In this document: positions 53,380-64,000 of the stretch, piece after piece | Layout of the letters: each line of letters opens with the position of its first letter | How positions within the stretch are numbered: the first letter of the stretch is position 1 | Assembly (NCBI GenBank): GCA_039566865.1 | Contig: CM076943.1 | Coordinates: 19,626,501-19,690,500, forward strand | DNA: 64,000 nucleotides | DNA from: Aurelia coerulea | Lineage: Eukaryota; Cnidaria; Scyphozoa; Semaeostomeae; Ulmaridae | Direction of reading: 5' to 3' | The notes under the pieces: generated by a model | What the model saw: the letters and a program-made list of their open reading frames with translations, nothing else | Databases searched by the model: none | What the model was told of the DNA's origin: nothing | Translations under genes and position numbers: made by a program

Positions 53380-54990
53380 TTTCATGGACGAACTAAGCAA
53401 ACTATGGGTAATAGCTTTTGATTTTTTGCGTATTATCCTCGTTTGACATAAAGATCAAAATATTGCTTTTCAGGCGATTCTTGTCCTTATGCCAGGGGCT
53501 TGGCGTTCTATTGAAGGCGACTTTAGCAGCAACAGTCGTCTCTCTGATTGTAGCTAAAAACAGCATCAACGATCATTTGGGGTTATGAAGAAATCAATAT
53601 TCAGATATTCTTATGCTTGCTTAGCTCAGGACAGACTTTGTAATCATCCAAAAGGATCTTATGTTTGTATTTGTTTTCACTTTGCAACAAACAGACTACG
53701 TAGTCTACTTAGGTAGGCCTAGGCCTAGCCTTCTTGGCATTTGTCACCCCTCATCCTCTGGTAGCTAAAATGTTTCAACTTTCAAAAGCAGAATTATTAA
53801 TCTTTGTTTAAAGGGGCGTCCAATGTACGTAGTAAGATATCAAAACAATTGTTTTCATTTGAACCAATCAACGTTTTCTCCCTTCTTGGATCCTATAAAC
53901 ATCAGGCCCAGGAGATTGATTTTTTAGGCCACTCTTCAGAGCTGGCTGGATAGCGCCCCTGATGATCAATTCCTTTGCTGAGTTGGGTGCTCAGGTTTCA
54001 GAAAACTTCTACGAAAATCTGTTTACTCACCATGAAATTTCAAAAAGTCTAACTGTTTCTTTTCATCTCTAATTTTGTTGTTGTTTTCTGCGAATATTTC
54101 GGACTGCAAACCAAACCGTCTCCATGTTCATTTCATGGCGGGCTTTGTAACTATGACAACGAAAGTTTGTGCTACCGCTGACCAGGATTCGGATATAAAA
54201 AACATCAATAATAGTTAATTTTTTGGAGAACACTTTTTGACCATTGGTGAGGCATTGGTTCCAAATACATATCTTTTTTGCAGCAAAAATACTGCAATTT
54301 CCCAGTTTGTTTGTGAAAATTTATAGCAAACTGAAAAATTCCTGCAAAAAACTTAAAGGAAGCGGACAACTGGAAAGGGGAAAACAGCCCGGAAACGGTC
54401 CTTTAACAACAGTAGAATTTCAAGATGTTTTGAAACTGCTAAATTCTGTTCGAAAACTACAAACGGTAGGATACAAACCCAGAGAATCCCCGTAGTAAAA
54501 ATATCACGCCAGTAGAAAATTTGGGAGGGCAAATTCAGGTCAAAAATCAATTTTGAATTGAATGGCACACAGTTCCTACAAATCTCGTAGACTTCGTATA
54601 CACTAATTAATTCATGTAAATGACAATGACAGGATAGTGGTCAAAAGATGGTATCTCACAAGCCTAAAGATACCCTTTGCCGTTGAGGATCAAGGAAAAG
54701 GGCTAAACGAAGGAAAGGGAATAAAAACAATGGGGTATTGAAGTTCTTCTTTGACAAATTTTCATGCACTAAGATAATTTTGTTCAACTTAATTGTTTAG
54801 GTTGTTTGAGTCATTATATAAGAAACATCTGAAGTGTACCTAGACTTTCACTTAAACGAAAATAAGTTTTCAAAATTACTAATAATAGGCTCGTAGGCTC
54901 GATGAACGAACGTTGACATGGCGCGCATAACTAAACATACAGTGAACATTTCATGGTTTCAGCCAATGACATTCCTAGAAAACAGACGCA
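53380..54990. other. Dynein 5' flank, mostly unassigned
   Basis: Between the foldback fragment and the CRE/ETS cluster I see no exon. One X-box-like 14-mer lies at 54147-54160. Confidence 0.4.
54147..54160 (-). promoter_or_regulatory. X-box-like (RFX) site, imperfect
   Basis: The minus strand reads GTTGTCATAGTTAC, one mismatch from the degenerate X-box used by RFX factors at ciliary genes. It lies 1.9 kb upstream of the dynein ATG. Chance occurrence is possible. Confidence 0.2.
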
Positions 54991-55007
54991 TGTTTACTGC
55001 GTTCAGG

Positions 55008-55100
55008 ATTGACGTCATCGGAAGTTGTCATCCATTGTTGTCCACATACGTCACAAAATTTTAAGCGCGCGCAGGAGGAAGTGATCAGGAAGTGACAGTC
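55008..55100. promoter_or_regulatory. Promoter-like cluster: CRE plus three ETS-type sites
   Basis: Contains a full palindromic CRE, TGACGTCA (55010-55017), a second ACGTCA half-site (55048-55053), CGGAAGT (55019-55025) and two AGGAAGTGA motifs (55076-55084, 55087-55095), with a GCGCGCG run between them. This density of housekeeping promoter motifs is unique in the window. It lies 2.8 kb upstream of the dynein ATG and about 140 bp upstream of a possible plus-strand ATG, so it could serve either or both. The assignment is inferred from motifs only. Confidence 0.45.
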
Positions 55101-55236
55101 CATTCATTGGACGCTTTTGATTGATTAAAATTGGCATGTCTGCAGAGGTTTTTGGCATCAAATTTGGAGACCAGAGAAAGATCAGGGCAGTTGGGTTGTG
55201 TTGTGAGACGCGTAGGTTGTGGAAGTTTCCCAGTCA

Positions 55237-58200
55237 ATGAGCAACGAGAGAGCAAGTGTCCGAAGTAAGTCCCGTTTTGGCGCTAATGCAGTTTCGCACA
55301 CTGCTGCTATACTGAGCCTAACTAAACCCTACCAAAATCCTATAGGCCCCTATAGTGTGCGATACTGCAATAGCCCCGTTTTAAGTTACTTAGCTCCTGT
55401 TTGGTGATAAAATTCCTTAGTATGTCGGCATAAGCTATTTCAACGATTATTTTCAAGACTCATTGGATAAGATGTTATTTGCTTCTCAACTGCGTAATCA
55501 TTTTGAAAATTTTCAGTACTCGAATATTGACAAAATTTGACTTATTTCAAATTAATATAATACCATACACAAAAGAGAACAACAAAGAACAGTAAAGATT
55601 ATTCGCCAGTGTCTTGTGGTAATTGCGTGTGTATAATAATCAAAATGCGATCCATGGCATTGTAAAGAACAGAAGAGAGTTGAATAGGGGTTGAATTTCT
55701 CGCGATATTCTCCAAAATCTTTTGTGAAAATCCCGTGAAATACACAGCAACCATTTGTACAGAAAAATGCTCTCCACTTTCTTCGTGTTCACCTACCTGC
55801 CTTGCCTCGCATGTTTCAGTGCATTGTGACATTTATTAATATATTGCATTATATAAATAAAGAATAAAACTTTATATCAAATTTATCGATATCATGTTCA
55901 GTTGAGTAAATAAATGCTTTCCTGCTAAACGTTTCTGTATTTCTGTCATTTTTGTCTCCTTGCTCTCCGTAATAAATTTCATATTGCAGCATACGAAGAG
56001 CGTATCATTTTCGAAAGAAATCTCGTACATCTTTGGAAAATTTTCTGCAAAAAAAACCCTGAAAATCCTAGTGTTTAAAAAATCTCTTACGCTTTTCTGG
56101 AAGAATGATACTCCCATCGCTTTGCTTTCCTCAGATTTTAGACCCAAAAAAGGAACCTGACCACCCCTATCCTAGATATACCACAGTACCCTGGACAGGT
56201 AAAAAACTTGCAGACGTGCAAGCAAGCATTCTTCGAGGTAATCTGTGTGCTCTACACAAATCATGCACATTCATTATCATTCCTGCACAGTATAATCTTC
56301 ACCCTTGCGTCTATCCTCAAAATACTGTCGCAGTTCACAGCGCAAATCTTCAGATAGCAATATCTCTTGTTATCATTAAAAGAGACGACCACTTCCACCA
56401 GTGCTTCAATGTAATCATGTGTCATTGAAAGAAACATTTGGAATGTAACAATAGCTCTCTCTCTTTTCTCGAAAATAAGTTAACAAATTTACTAATAATT
56501 ATCATAACAGAGACAGCGATAGATACTTCCTCAAATGCTTCAATGCAATCATGTGTTATTGAAAGAAACATTTGAAATGTAGCTATAACTTTCTCTATTC
56601 ACGAAAATAAGTTAGTGTATTTACTACGAATTATTACAAAAGAGACGGCTATAGATACTTCCTCAAATGTTTCAATGCAATCATGTGTTATTGAAAGAAA
56701 CATTTGGAGTGTAGCTATAGCTTTCTCTTTATCGTAAATAAGTTAGTGGATTTACTACAAATTAATATGAAAGAGACAGCTATAAATACTTCCTCAAATG
56801 CTTCAATGCAATCATGTGTTATTGAAAGAAACATTTGGAGTGTAGCTATAGCTTTCTCTTTATCGTAAATAAGTTAATGGATTTACTACAAATTAATATG
56901 AAAGAGACAGCTATAGATACTTCCTCAAATGTTTCAATGCAATCATGTGTTATTGAAAGAAACATTTGGAGAGTAGCTATAGCTTTCTCTTTCTCAAATG
57001 TTTCAATGCAATCATGTGTTATTGAAAGAAACATTTGGAGTGTAGCTATAGCTTTCTCTTTATCGTAAATAAGTAAATGGATTTACTACAAATTAATATG
57101 AAAGAGACGGCTATAGATACTTCCTCAAATGTTTCAATGCAATCATGTGTAATTGAATGAAACATTTGGAGTGTAGCTATAGCTTTCTCTTTATCGTAAA
57201 TAAGTTAGTGGATTTACTACAAATTAATATAAAAGAGACAGCTATAGATACTTCCTCAAATGTTTCAATGCAATCATGTGTTATTGCAAGAAACATTTGG
57301 AGTGTAGCTATAGCTTTCTCTTTCTCAAATGTTTCAATCCGGGGGGGGGTACTCCAATTGTGGCCTGACAGGGGGGTCCAGTCAGGGTTAAAGAGGCCCA
57401 AAGCAAAATTTTTGGAAAATACCCTCAAATGGTAGTATCTTTTTATAGAAACCCCCAAATGGTAGTTGATGGACCAAAAATTGGGCAATTTGGTAGCGTC
57501 TGGTAGCAAAAATTTTCTGCAGTTTTTCAAAATTTTCTATTGTAAAAACTGATTGAACGAAGCAAAAAACTTCAAAATTCAATGATAATTACTGCTGCAA
57601 CGACCATATTGCCGTGCGGAGGAGCCTACAGAGTTGAAATCTTATAAGTGGCCAGGAATCTTGGAATACCCCCAATCGGTAGTAGGATTTAATAAATAGG
57701 GCCATTTGGTAGTCATTTCGTAAGACCCTCAAACCGACTGGACCCCCCTGTTGGGCCATAATGAGAGTACCCCCCCCCCCGGGGTTTCAATGCAATCATG
57801 TGTTATTGAAAGAAACATTTGGAGTGTAGCTATAGCTTTCTCTTTATCGTAAATAAGTTAATGGATTTACTACAAATTATCATGAAAAAGACAGCTATAG
57901 ATACTTCTTCAAATGTTTCAATGCAATCATGTGTTATTGAAAGAAACATTTGGAGTGTAGCTTTCTCTTTATCGCAAATAAGTTAGCAAATTTACTAAAT
58001 ATTATCAGAAGAGAAACAGCTATAGATACATCCTAGAATGATTTTCAATGCAATCATGTGTTGATGCAAGAAACATTTGGAGTGTTGCTATAGTCTCTCT
58101 AAGAAAATGTCTGATTCCTTGAATCTTCCTGTTAAAACATCAGGATTCTGTCAATTTCTTTATATAAATTGCATTCAGAACTTGTTTTATTTTATTTTGC

Positions 58201-58286
58201 CAGACTTTCAAGCAGTTGAAGTTGTCCTGCATGCACCATGGCCTAGTTTTGGATGGAGGGACTTGTTTCCACAACATAACAGTTGA
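55237..58286 (+). CDS. Possible small four-exon gene, divergent from the dynein gene
   Basis: Candidate join: 55237-55264, 55990-56072, 56135-56234, 58204-58286; 294 nt, 97 residues plus TGA, with consistent phases. Supporting signs are the upstream CRE/ETS cluster, a perfect GTAAGT donor after exon 1, a good acceptor (TTTCCTCAG) at exon 3, and a strong polypyrimidine tract ending TTTTGCCAG before exon 4. The third exon (DPKKEPDHPYPRYTTVPWTG) and the last (VVLHAPWPSFGWRDLFPQ) are the most protein-like parts. Weak points are the 62-nt second intron with a poor donor (GTTTAA) and the satellite array inside intron 3. I do not recognise the protein. A ciliary function would be a guess from location alone. 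Confidence 0.3.
55599..55832 (-). CDS. Unidentified 77-codon ORF
   Basis: ATG to TAA on the minus strand, reading through HFSVQMVAVYFTGFSQKILE to a TQLPQDTGE end. The composition is protein-like rather than low-complexity, but it lies inside the intron of the candidate plus-strand gene and has no recognised domain. It could be a single-exon gene, a retrocopy or chance. Confidence 0.15.
   Translation of the reverse strand: MSQCTETCEARQVGEHEESGEHFSVQMVAVYFTGFSQKILENIARNSTPIQLSSVLYNAMDRILIIIHTQLPQDTGE
56400..58085. repeat. 131-bp satellite array (about 10 units)
   Basis: GCAATCATGTG recurs at 56545, 56677, 56808, 56939, 57008, 57139, 57270, about 57792, 57923 and 58050. The period is 131-132 bp apart from one 69-bp partial unit. 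Each unit has TTTCAATGCAATCATG and ATTGAAAGAAACATTTGG, forming a small inverted repeat. It is interrupted by 57339-57783. Confidence 0.95.
57339..57783. mobile_element. G/C-tipped MITE in the satellite (445 bp, 8-bp duplication)
   Basis: Left end CCGGGGGGGGGTACTC, right end GAGTACCCCCCCCCCCGGG. Both arms continue with TGGCC(T/C)(G/A)ACAGGGGGGTCC-type sequence. GTTTCAAT flanks it at 57331-57338 and 57784-57791. The 8-bp duplication suits hAT-type elements. Confidence 0.85.
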
Positions 58287-59237
58287 TGTGCGAATGTCTG
58301 ATTGATTCAAATCTTCCCACACTAAAAATATCAGCATCCTGAAAGCTTCTTTTCTAAATTTCCCTGCATCACGATAAGCGATCAAGGCCTCCTGGCTTGT
58401 AGCATATTCTTGTATATTTTCTTCGGGTCTTTGACGAAATGTTCTGCACATAGAAATTCGGCATGTCTCTCGCCATCTTTGAAGCTGAAGAAGTTTCGCG
58501 CGTAAAATGACCGTGCTCGCCCCAGTACAGAGTTCAAAGTTCACATGTGTCTGCACAATGGGCCGTCGCTCCTGCCTCACTCACGGTCTGCTTCGCAATG
58601 CAACCACATATGAACGTTGACGTTAAAGAATATCGTTCGATTCAGATTCTTTTTCAAAATAGCTAAAAACTCTATCGGAGCCTCTTTAGTGATCAAAGAA
58701 TCGAGGTTTTTTCTGAGGGCCTCATAAAGAAATGCGTATGAATTGTTATAAACTCTTTTGCGACCAAGAAAACTTGAAATTTCACAGACTTTTAGTTACA
58801 AAATCAGATGTATTGACAAGATAGATCTTGACGAACAATTTCCGAAAAATGTATTTTTGTATCACATTTGATCATGTCATGGACGACTAATGGCAGAATA
58901 AAGTCTGAGTGCGCCACTGGAAATCAATCGTTCTGATTCCAGAAAATAAACTTCCAGGAGGGCATTCAAACTTTGATTTGATTTGATAAGACAGGATAAG
59001 TTTATAGCAAGAAATAATTTGACACACAATGTTTGATATTATGCAAAAATATTTCAGATAAGTGCCACTAACGTAGATTGACACAAAATGCTTGTCACGA
59101 AATTAATACTACTATCAAGAGACACTTTCATAAATCCGACTATTAAATTATAAGAACCACTTCCATGACAGCCGCGCATCTCTTCATTTGTCCCAAGTTA
59201 TCTTACTTCAATTTGTTAGATTTGTCTGGAAATCCTC

Positions 59238-59406
59238 AAGGTGAATATGAAGTTGCAGGTTTTAGAGCCAAGCGCCGGGATTGCAGAAGTAGCGAAGACC
59301 AAATCTAGTCCACGACCCCTTGTCATGACGCTCAAGGTGTGGCCCTACCTGGGATCGAACCCTGTCCGCCTGACTGTTATGGCTTCAATGTCAGAGGATT
59401 ACACGT
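59238..59406 (-). repeat. tRNA-derived SINE (family 2), copy 2
   Basis: The minus strand matches 31475-31664 from GTGTAATCCTC through B-box GGGTTCGATCCC to the GGCGCTTGGC and TTCACC tail; the A-box end is truncated. Confidence 0.75.
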
Positions 59407-59409
59407 GGA

Positions 59410-60480
59410 TCCTAATAGCATAAGATTCATCTTTCGTCTACAGAACTTTGAATTATTACTTGACTTTGTAATTAAGCCAGAAGAGATCTGGGGAAAAGCT
59501 TTCCAGGAAAAGTCGTAAGGCTAAAAAGGATTCATATCCAAAACAATTAAAGAAGAGCTTGTCATGAAAGTGGCCCGAGAATATTCGACATAACATTTCA
59601 ATTAAATTGACTTCCATAAAGTGAGAAAACATGGTACATATTCCATAGCAAAATGCATGTGCAAGTAATTAGTATTCTGTGGCTCTAACTCTGCTTGTTA
59701 AAGTTAGTTGACGGAGATAAATAGCTAACTAGGGAGCTGCATATGCATGTCTAAAATTAGCCTTTTCTATTTGATGATTTCGACACGTGCGTGCATATAG
59801 TTTAGCTAAAGGAACAATAGCGTGCGTAGGCGTCTCTTTATTCTATTTGTAGATTACCTCTTCGTAGCTCCGTCCACCAACTTTAAGTTCAAAATATGTT
59901 CTCCATAAAAAGGGATGTGATTAAATCCATTAGCAGTTAATGACTTAAAAAGGTAGCTGCATCACACGGTGCAAACTTCACACGAAAAAATGCTGGTCGG
60001 GAAGTCTCCAACAGATCTACTTTCAACGCTTCGGAGATTTGAGAACGATGATAAAACATTTCACAGCTCTGGGAAAACAATCTGCGCACACTGATCTTAT
60101 GTATGCACACGAATTTCCGGGAAAAAATTATAAAAAAAATTTGTTCCAGTACAACATTGTCTTACGAAAAAAAATTGCGAGCGCAGACACGGTGAACTGG
60201 TGTATTAGCTTGATAAATTTGAGAGAAAGTTTTATCATCTAACTATCATTAATCTAGGCTGAGAAAACTTTTCTGAGAAAGATCAGTATTTGTAAGATTG
60301 AAATGCTCATCAATGACATGAACAAGTTGGTCAACAAATCCCAAATTAATGGTTGAATTTGTTAAATGATTTATCTATCAGGGTAAACTCCAAGAATTTC
60401 GACTAGCCAATTGTTATTTCATAATTTGTTTATAAATCATCCGATGACAAATGCAAATTATGTTGTCTACTTTTGATGAT
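59410..60480. other. Unassigned stretch
   Basis: No coding context or repeat ends recognised. Confidence 0.4.
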
Positions 60481-60486
60481 CATTAC

Positions 60487-60556
60487 CACGGCCAGCATGG
60501 ATCCTTGCAGTATCTCCTGTATGTTTGCAAGGTCCCAGAATCCACTTGCATCAGGG
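60487..60556 (-). CDS. Orphan exon-like segment D
   Basis: 70 nt between TTTACACAG and GTAATG. The best frame reads ASGFWDLANIQEILQGSMLAV and is phase-compatible with one frame of segment B. It looks like real protein but I cannot name it. Confidence 0.35.
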
Positions 60557-60771
60557 CTGTGTAAACAGTCAGCTACGAATTAAGATAACATTATGTTACT
60601 CATTTTAAGAGCAAAAAGTTTCAGTTGCTAGACAAAATACTTTGTTGTGGTTAGATCAGTCTTTTGCAAGGTATAAGTAGAATAAGGGACGGTTAACAAC
60701 GCAAAGGTGTACTTTTGAAACTTAGTTAATGGACAGATTCCAAAACTAGAAGAGCGACATATTTTTACTAG

Positions 60772-60932
60772 TCATTCATTGACCAAGGCTTTCTTGAAGA
60801 TTGTATCAATTTCCTCTATTGATTTAGGATTTACGATGATTTTGATTTTTTCAAAATCTTCGATCAATCCTTTCAACAAAAATAAAATGTTGCCATTTTG
60901 AAAATAATCAAGATATATAGAAATTTCCACGG
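60772..60932 (-). CDS. Orphan terminal-exon-like segment C with stop codon
   Basis: Open for 53 codons after an acceptor (GTAATTCAG) and ending in TGA. The reading includes FLLKGLIEDFEKIKII and SIEEIDTIFKKALVNE, which is helix-like but AT-driven. It could be the 3' exon of an unknown minus-strand gene or chance; no family recognised. Confidence 0.2.
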
Positions 60933-61192
60933 CTGAATTACAGCAAAGTACCCTAAGTTCCATTTAAACCGTTTAATTCAAAATAAAATGAATTAAGATG
61001 AGCAAGCAGCAAGCAGAATTTTACAGAAGTTTACAACCCTCTATTTGAAGATTTGAAAGCTTTAAGCCCTATTCTGCGGATTCCTGGATGAATTGTAGCC
61101 ATTTTGCAAATGTTTTCAGTCTGCACTACAAAAAGATTCACTTTCTAAATTAGTGGATTCATTCAAGGCAGCATTTTACAGGAGAAAAGGCG

Positions 61193-61783
61193 AAACATAA
61201 CAAGGACAGATTTTGTAATACAATAATGTTAGTTGCTTTTGATTGACACCAGAGTTCAAAGCGATTAACGATTGCAGACAAAAAGAAATTCTCTCAATCA
61301 ATAATTCAAACAAACAAAGCTGCAAAGGTTACCCTGAAACAAATAGAGCAAACTGTCGCCTTGTGCACGTGAAAGGTGGTTTTTAAGAGCAGTCAGGGGT
61401 TTAAAATAACAGAAAAAGGATAAATCTAAAGATCTGCTTGGAGGATTTTGTTTATGTGATTCAGGAGCTTTGTAGTAATTGTTTCATTTATGCCCTAAAT
61501 ATACGAGACCTCTGAATCAAATAAACAATATTCGCCAGGTAGAATTTAAGATTTATCCTTCTTTCTATGATACAAACTCGTGACTTCTCTTAAAAACCAC
61601 CTTTCAAGTGCACAAGGGGACAGTTTGCCCTATTAGTTTTAGGGCAACTTTTGTGGCTTTCTTTGTTTTGAATTACTGGTTGAGAGAATTTCTTTTGTTT
61701 GCAATCGTTAATCACTTTGAATTGCAGTGTCAATCAGAAGCACCTGATGCTATTGTCTTATAAAATCTGTCCTTGTTGCGAAG
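61193..61783. mobile_element. Foldback element, family P copy 2
   Basis: Arms share AACAAGGACAGATTTTGTAA, AGAAATTCTCTCAA and AAAACCACCTTTCA with complements, and resemble 46506-47236. It ends about 5 bp before the donor of orphan segment B. Confidence 0.75.
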
Positions 61784-61788
61784 CATAC

Positions 61789-61845
61789 CTTGTTAAGCAC
61801 TGGTTTTGATGACAGCACGTTGAAAAGTCCCTTGAATCCCATTCC
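61789..61845 (-). CDS. Orphan exon-like segment B
   Basis: 57 nt between TCAACAG and GTATGC. Frame 0 reads GMGFKGLFNVLSSKPVLNK and joins in frame to segment A's MKNTTQA reading. Another frame (EWDSRDFSTCC) is also open and would join segment D. A foldback repeat ends within about 10 bp of the donor. Confidence 0.35.
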
Positions 61846-62257
61846 CTGTTGAATAATAGAAGATAGAGCGTTAGGCCTACGAATCTAACTAAAGTCTGTC
61901 TCAAATTAGATGTCAGGTGTGATTCGCTATGTCGCAAAATTACTAATGCAAAACACCTCAATTGTACATATTTGCGGATATTTTCACTTAGCATTTAATT
62001 TACTTTCTCCTGAAATGCAGCAAGATTTGGCTGTCTTTCTTGAAATATCACATTCAAAGGGAATAGACATAGCTATATCTCGTAGCCGCTATAAATAGGC
62101 TTAAAAAACGCCTGCACACTCATTGTTTCCTTAGCTACACAATGAAACCGCAAGTATCAAATTTGTCAAATACAATAGATTATATTTTTGTCTTGGGCCA
62201 GGCCAGCTTTCAACTATGTCGATTCGACTCCTTTTAATAAAACCAAACAAACAATAT

Positions 62258-62296
62258 CAAGAGGAGGGTACACATCAGAGGAGGGTACACATCATG
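62258..62296. repeat. 17-bp tandem duplication
   Basis: GAGGAGGGTACACATCA occurs twice in a row. Confidence 0.85.
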
Positions 62297-62494
62297 ACTG
62301 CAACGATTCTGCTGCGTTACAGTAATTTACACAGGCACTACTTTGTCATGGATCAGGCTTAAATGAGTCTTTTAAACACTAAGAATATGACAAAAATATA
62401 GCTTTGAAATAGAAACGTTCTCCTTAACCTACTACGTCTACAATCCAAGAAATGAAGAAGAAATTATACTGCAAAAAAGAATTCACGAACTTAC

Positions 62495-62527
62495 AGCTTG
62501 GGTCGTATTCTTCATACAAGTATGTGC
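62495..62527 (-). CDS. Orphan exon-like segment A
   Basis: 33 nt bounded by TTTCAG and GTAAGT on the minus strand. Two frames are open: one reads MKNTTQA at its end, the other YLYEEYDPS. It is too short to identify; it may be coding or a 5'UTR exon of a gene continuing past 64 kb. Confidence 0.3.
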
Positions 62528-62539
62528 CTGAAACAGAAA

Positions 62540-63030
62540 AACGTCATCAATTATAAAGTCTTTGAAACACGTGTCCTTAGGTACTGCCGATACATGCTAC
62601 ATGCTCAATTTCCAAGCGACTTTTAGAGATGCATAACCATGTCTAGAGGCTGTAAGTAAAAAGCTTTTTTCCAAGAAGCCCCACTCCACACAACACAGAT
62701 AATTGGGCTCAGAATTACAAGTACTGCGTATGGCGCTGTTCAGCAAAACAAATATTTCAAAGGATCTCATCCTTGATCCGGGGAATTAGCTTCTTTCCAT
62801 TAGGCCACAACTGCAAAACTTCTTATCTAAATTCTCGGGCTTTCACATGATATCTAGCTTACAAAGATTGGATGATTTGATACCTTTCACCTTTAAAACT
62901 AGAAAACCCCCCAGTAAAGTTTTGGGGGAGGGGGGTTCTCTTTGCAGTGTAGTGTCACTGTGGCTACAATTATTTCTTTGTCATCTGCAAAGGCACAATG
63001 ATTGACAGGAAAATACAACTGACCCACACC
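62540..63030. other. Unassigned stretch with a C/G hairpin
   Basis: AAACCCCCCAG and CTTTTGGGGGAGGGGGGTT near 62902-62938 can pair; otherwise nothing recognised. Confidence 0.4.
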
Positions 63031-63039
63031 AGTGCACGT

Positions 63040-63205
63040 TCTGTTTCCTTATACCAGGCACACTGGCAAGTTAAACCAGCTTAACTAAAACAGGCTATCT
63101 AATGCTAAGTTCTAATTGGTCAATCCAAGAAATTGAATTTATTTCACTGGTTGAAATTTAACCTGATTTATATATACCTGGTTTTAACTGTGTCAGTATG
63201 AATGG
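63040..63205. mobile_element. MITE family H, copy 2
   Basis: Shares AAGTTAAACCAGCTTAA, AATTGGTCAATC and GGTTGAAATT with 8868-9022, and ends near TTAACTGTGTCAG. Confidence 0.65.
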
Positions 63206-63941
63206 GGGTATCAGAAATGAACAGCAACAAGTACACCAGTACCAATGCAGCGAGCAACATGCCAATTTAGGTTAACACTTATAATCGATAAAAATCGATG
63301 CTAAGTGCACGGTATGCAGGTTTCAAAGGTGAAGGTCCCCTTGAAAATTGGAAAGAAGGAAATATCGAAGTATTAATTTCGGAATCTATGGCTAAGTTTG
63401 AAACTTGATCTAGTGATTTGTTTTATTATCAGAAACGAAAGCCTGTTATCATGCAACTAGCTCAGGAAACTTCAGCATTGAAAAAATTCAATTTGTCGTA
63501 TTTGCGTATTGGCATTCTAATACCTCACAAGGTGAAGACGCTCTAGGATTGCAAAACTCGAAATAATTTTATAAAAAAGTGGACGTTCGAGAATTGCAAG
63601 ATGGGGTTGAACAAAAACTGCATTGTGATATAGCTTCACTGCGAAGAGGCTGCTGCTTAGCGCAGAGTCTTTTAGTGCTCTCGCATACATAACGTATTCG
63701 TTGGTGGCATCTGATTCGGGCTCTTGGCTGGGGATTGGGTTGTGCGTCTTCGGCGCTGGTCTGGTGTGCGATTTGTCGGGGACTGTCGGCGGGTGGATGG
63801 TTCTTTTTGGTGCACCCAGTTCAGAATAGTTTTAACAAATAGATTGTAATTTCATATATTGTATTTTGATCCAATTTTTTATACCTTTACGTTGTGTCCC
63901 CAATTAGCTTGTAAGCTGAATATTTTGACACATTAATAAAC

Positions 63942-63986
63942 TGATTGATTGATTCATTGATTGATTCATTGATTGATTGATTCGGT
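63942..63986. repeat. (TTGA)n microsatellite
   Basis: TGATTGATTGATTCATTGATT-type tetramer run beside the window edge. Confidence 0.9.
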
Positions 63987-63994
63987 ATACTTAC

Positions 63995-64000
63995 CGGTGT
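63995..64000 (-). CDS. Possible 3' edge of an exon cut by the window end
   Basis: The last bases read, on the minus strand, ACACCG followed by the perfect donor GTAAGTATAC. If real, this is the 5' neighbour of orphan segments A-D. Confidence 0.2.

Noticed and set aside
57177..57582. 117-codon and 64-codon minus-strand frames
   Set aside because: They run across satellite units into the inserted G/C-tipped element and have no independent support.
58140..58580. 146-codon minus-strand frame
   Set aside because: All three frames of this stretch are open for long runs, no splice or domain evidence supports one, and it overlaps the better-supported acceptor at 58203 on the other strand. A reading with a good ATGG context (MARDMPNFYV) was also considered but ends quickly.
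1..64000. Bacterial or viral content, CRISPR, operons
   Set aside because: The sequence shows spliced eukaryotic exons and eukaryotic transposons throughout; nothing prokaryotic or viral was seen.

Overview
The window is nuclear DNA from a multicellular animal, probably a marine invertebrate. It is AT-rich, with a heavily intron-split conserved gene, GT-AG introns mostly 0.5-5 kb long, and many miniature DNA transposons, CR1/L2-like LINE tails and tRNA-derived SINEs. The repeat style (G/C-run terminal repeats, many families ending in TACCGGGTG) would suit an anthozoan cnidarian, but nothing in the sequence proves the phylum.

The main content is one minus-strand gene filling about 409-52234: an axonemal dynein heavy chain of the single-headed inner-arm type, best matching DNAH3. 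I can place 33 coding exons, from an initiator Met at 52234 down to 409. Their phases agree at every junction and they sum to 6594 nt (2198 codons). They cover the N-terminal tail, the linker, AAA1, AAA2, AAA3 and the lead-in to AAA4. The remaining exons (AAA4, stalk, AAA5-6, C-terminal domain) lie beyond base 1. The gene looks intact, with no frameshift or internal stop.

Upstream of the dynein start (52.2-64 kb) the picture is less certain. A promoter-like cluster at 55.01-55.10 kb (a full CRE and three ETS-type sites) precedes a possible four-exon plus-strand gene (97 aa) running away from the dynein gene. Its third intron holds a 131-bp satellite array (56.4-58.1 kb) that has itself been invaded by a G/C-tipped element with an 8-bp target duplication. 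From 60.5 kb to the window edge several orphan exon-like segments lie on the minus strand and may belong to another gene continuing past 64 kb.

The introns are a dense archive of small mobile elements. Notable ones are: a family with 9-bp target duplications (three copies, two of them nested with other elements); a Harbinger-like element with TAA duplications and an acidic ORF; three distinct MITE families sharing one terminal motif; a 3.35-kb element with long inverted arms built from ~300-bp subrepeats; a 1.08-kb foldback next to the first coding exon; an ACCCG-rich element; and an ACAAGG-rich element. Several element ends lie only 5-22 bp from dynein 5' splice sites. No tRNA, rRNA, CRISPR or prokaryotic feature was seen.
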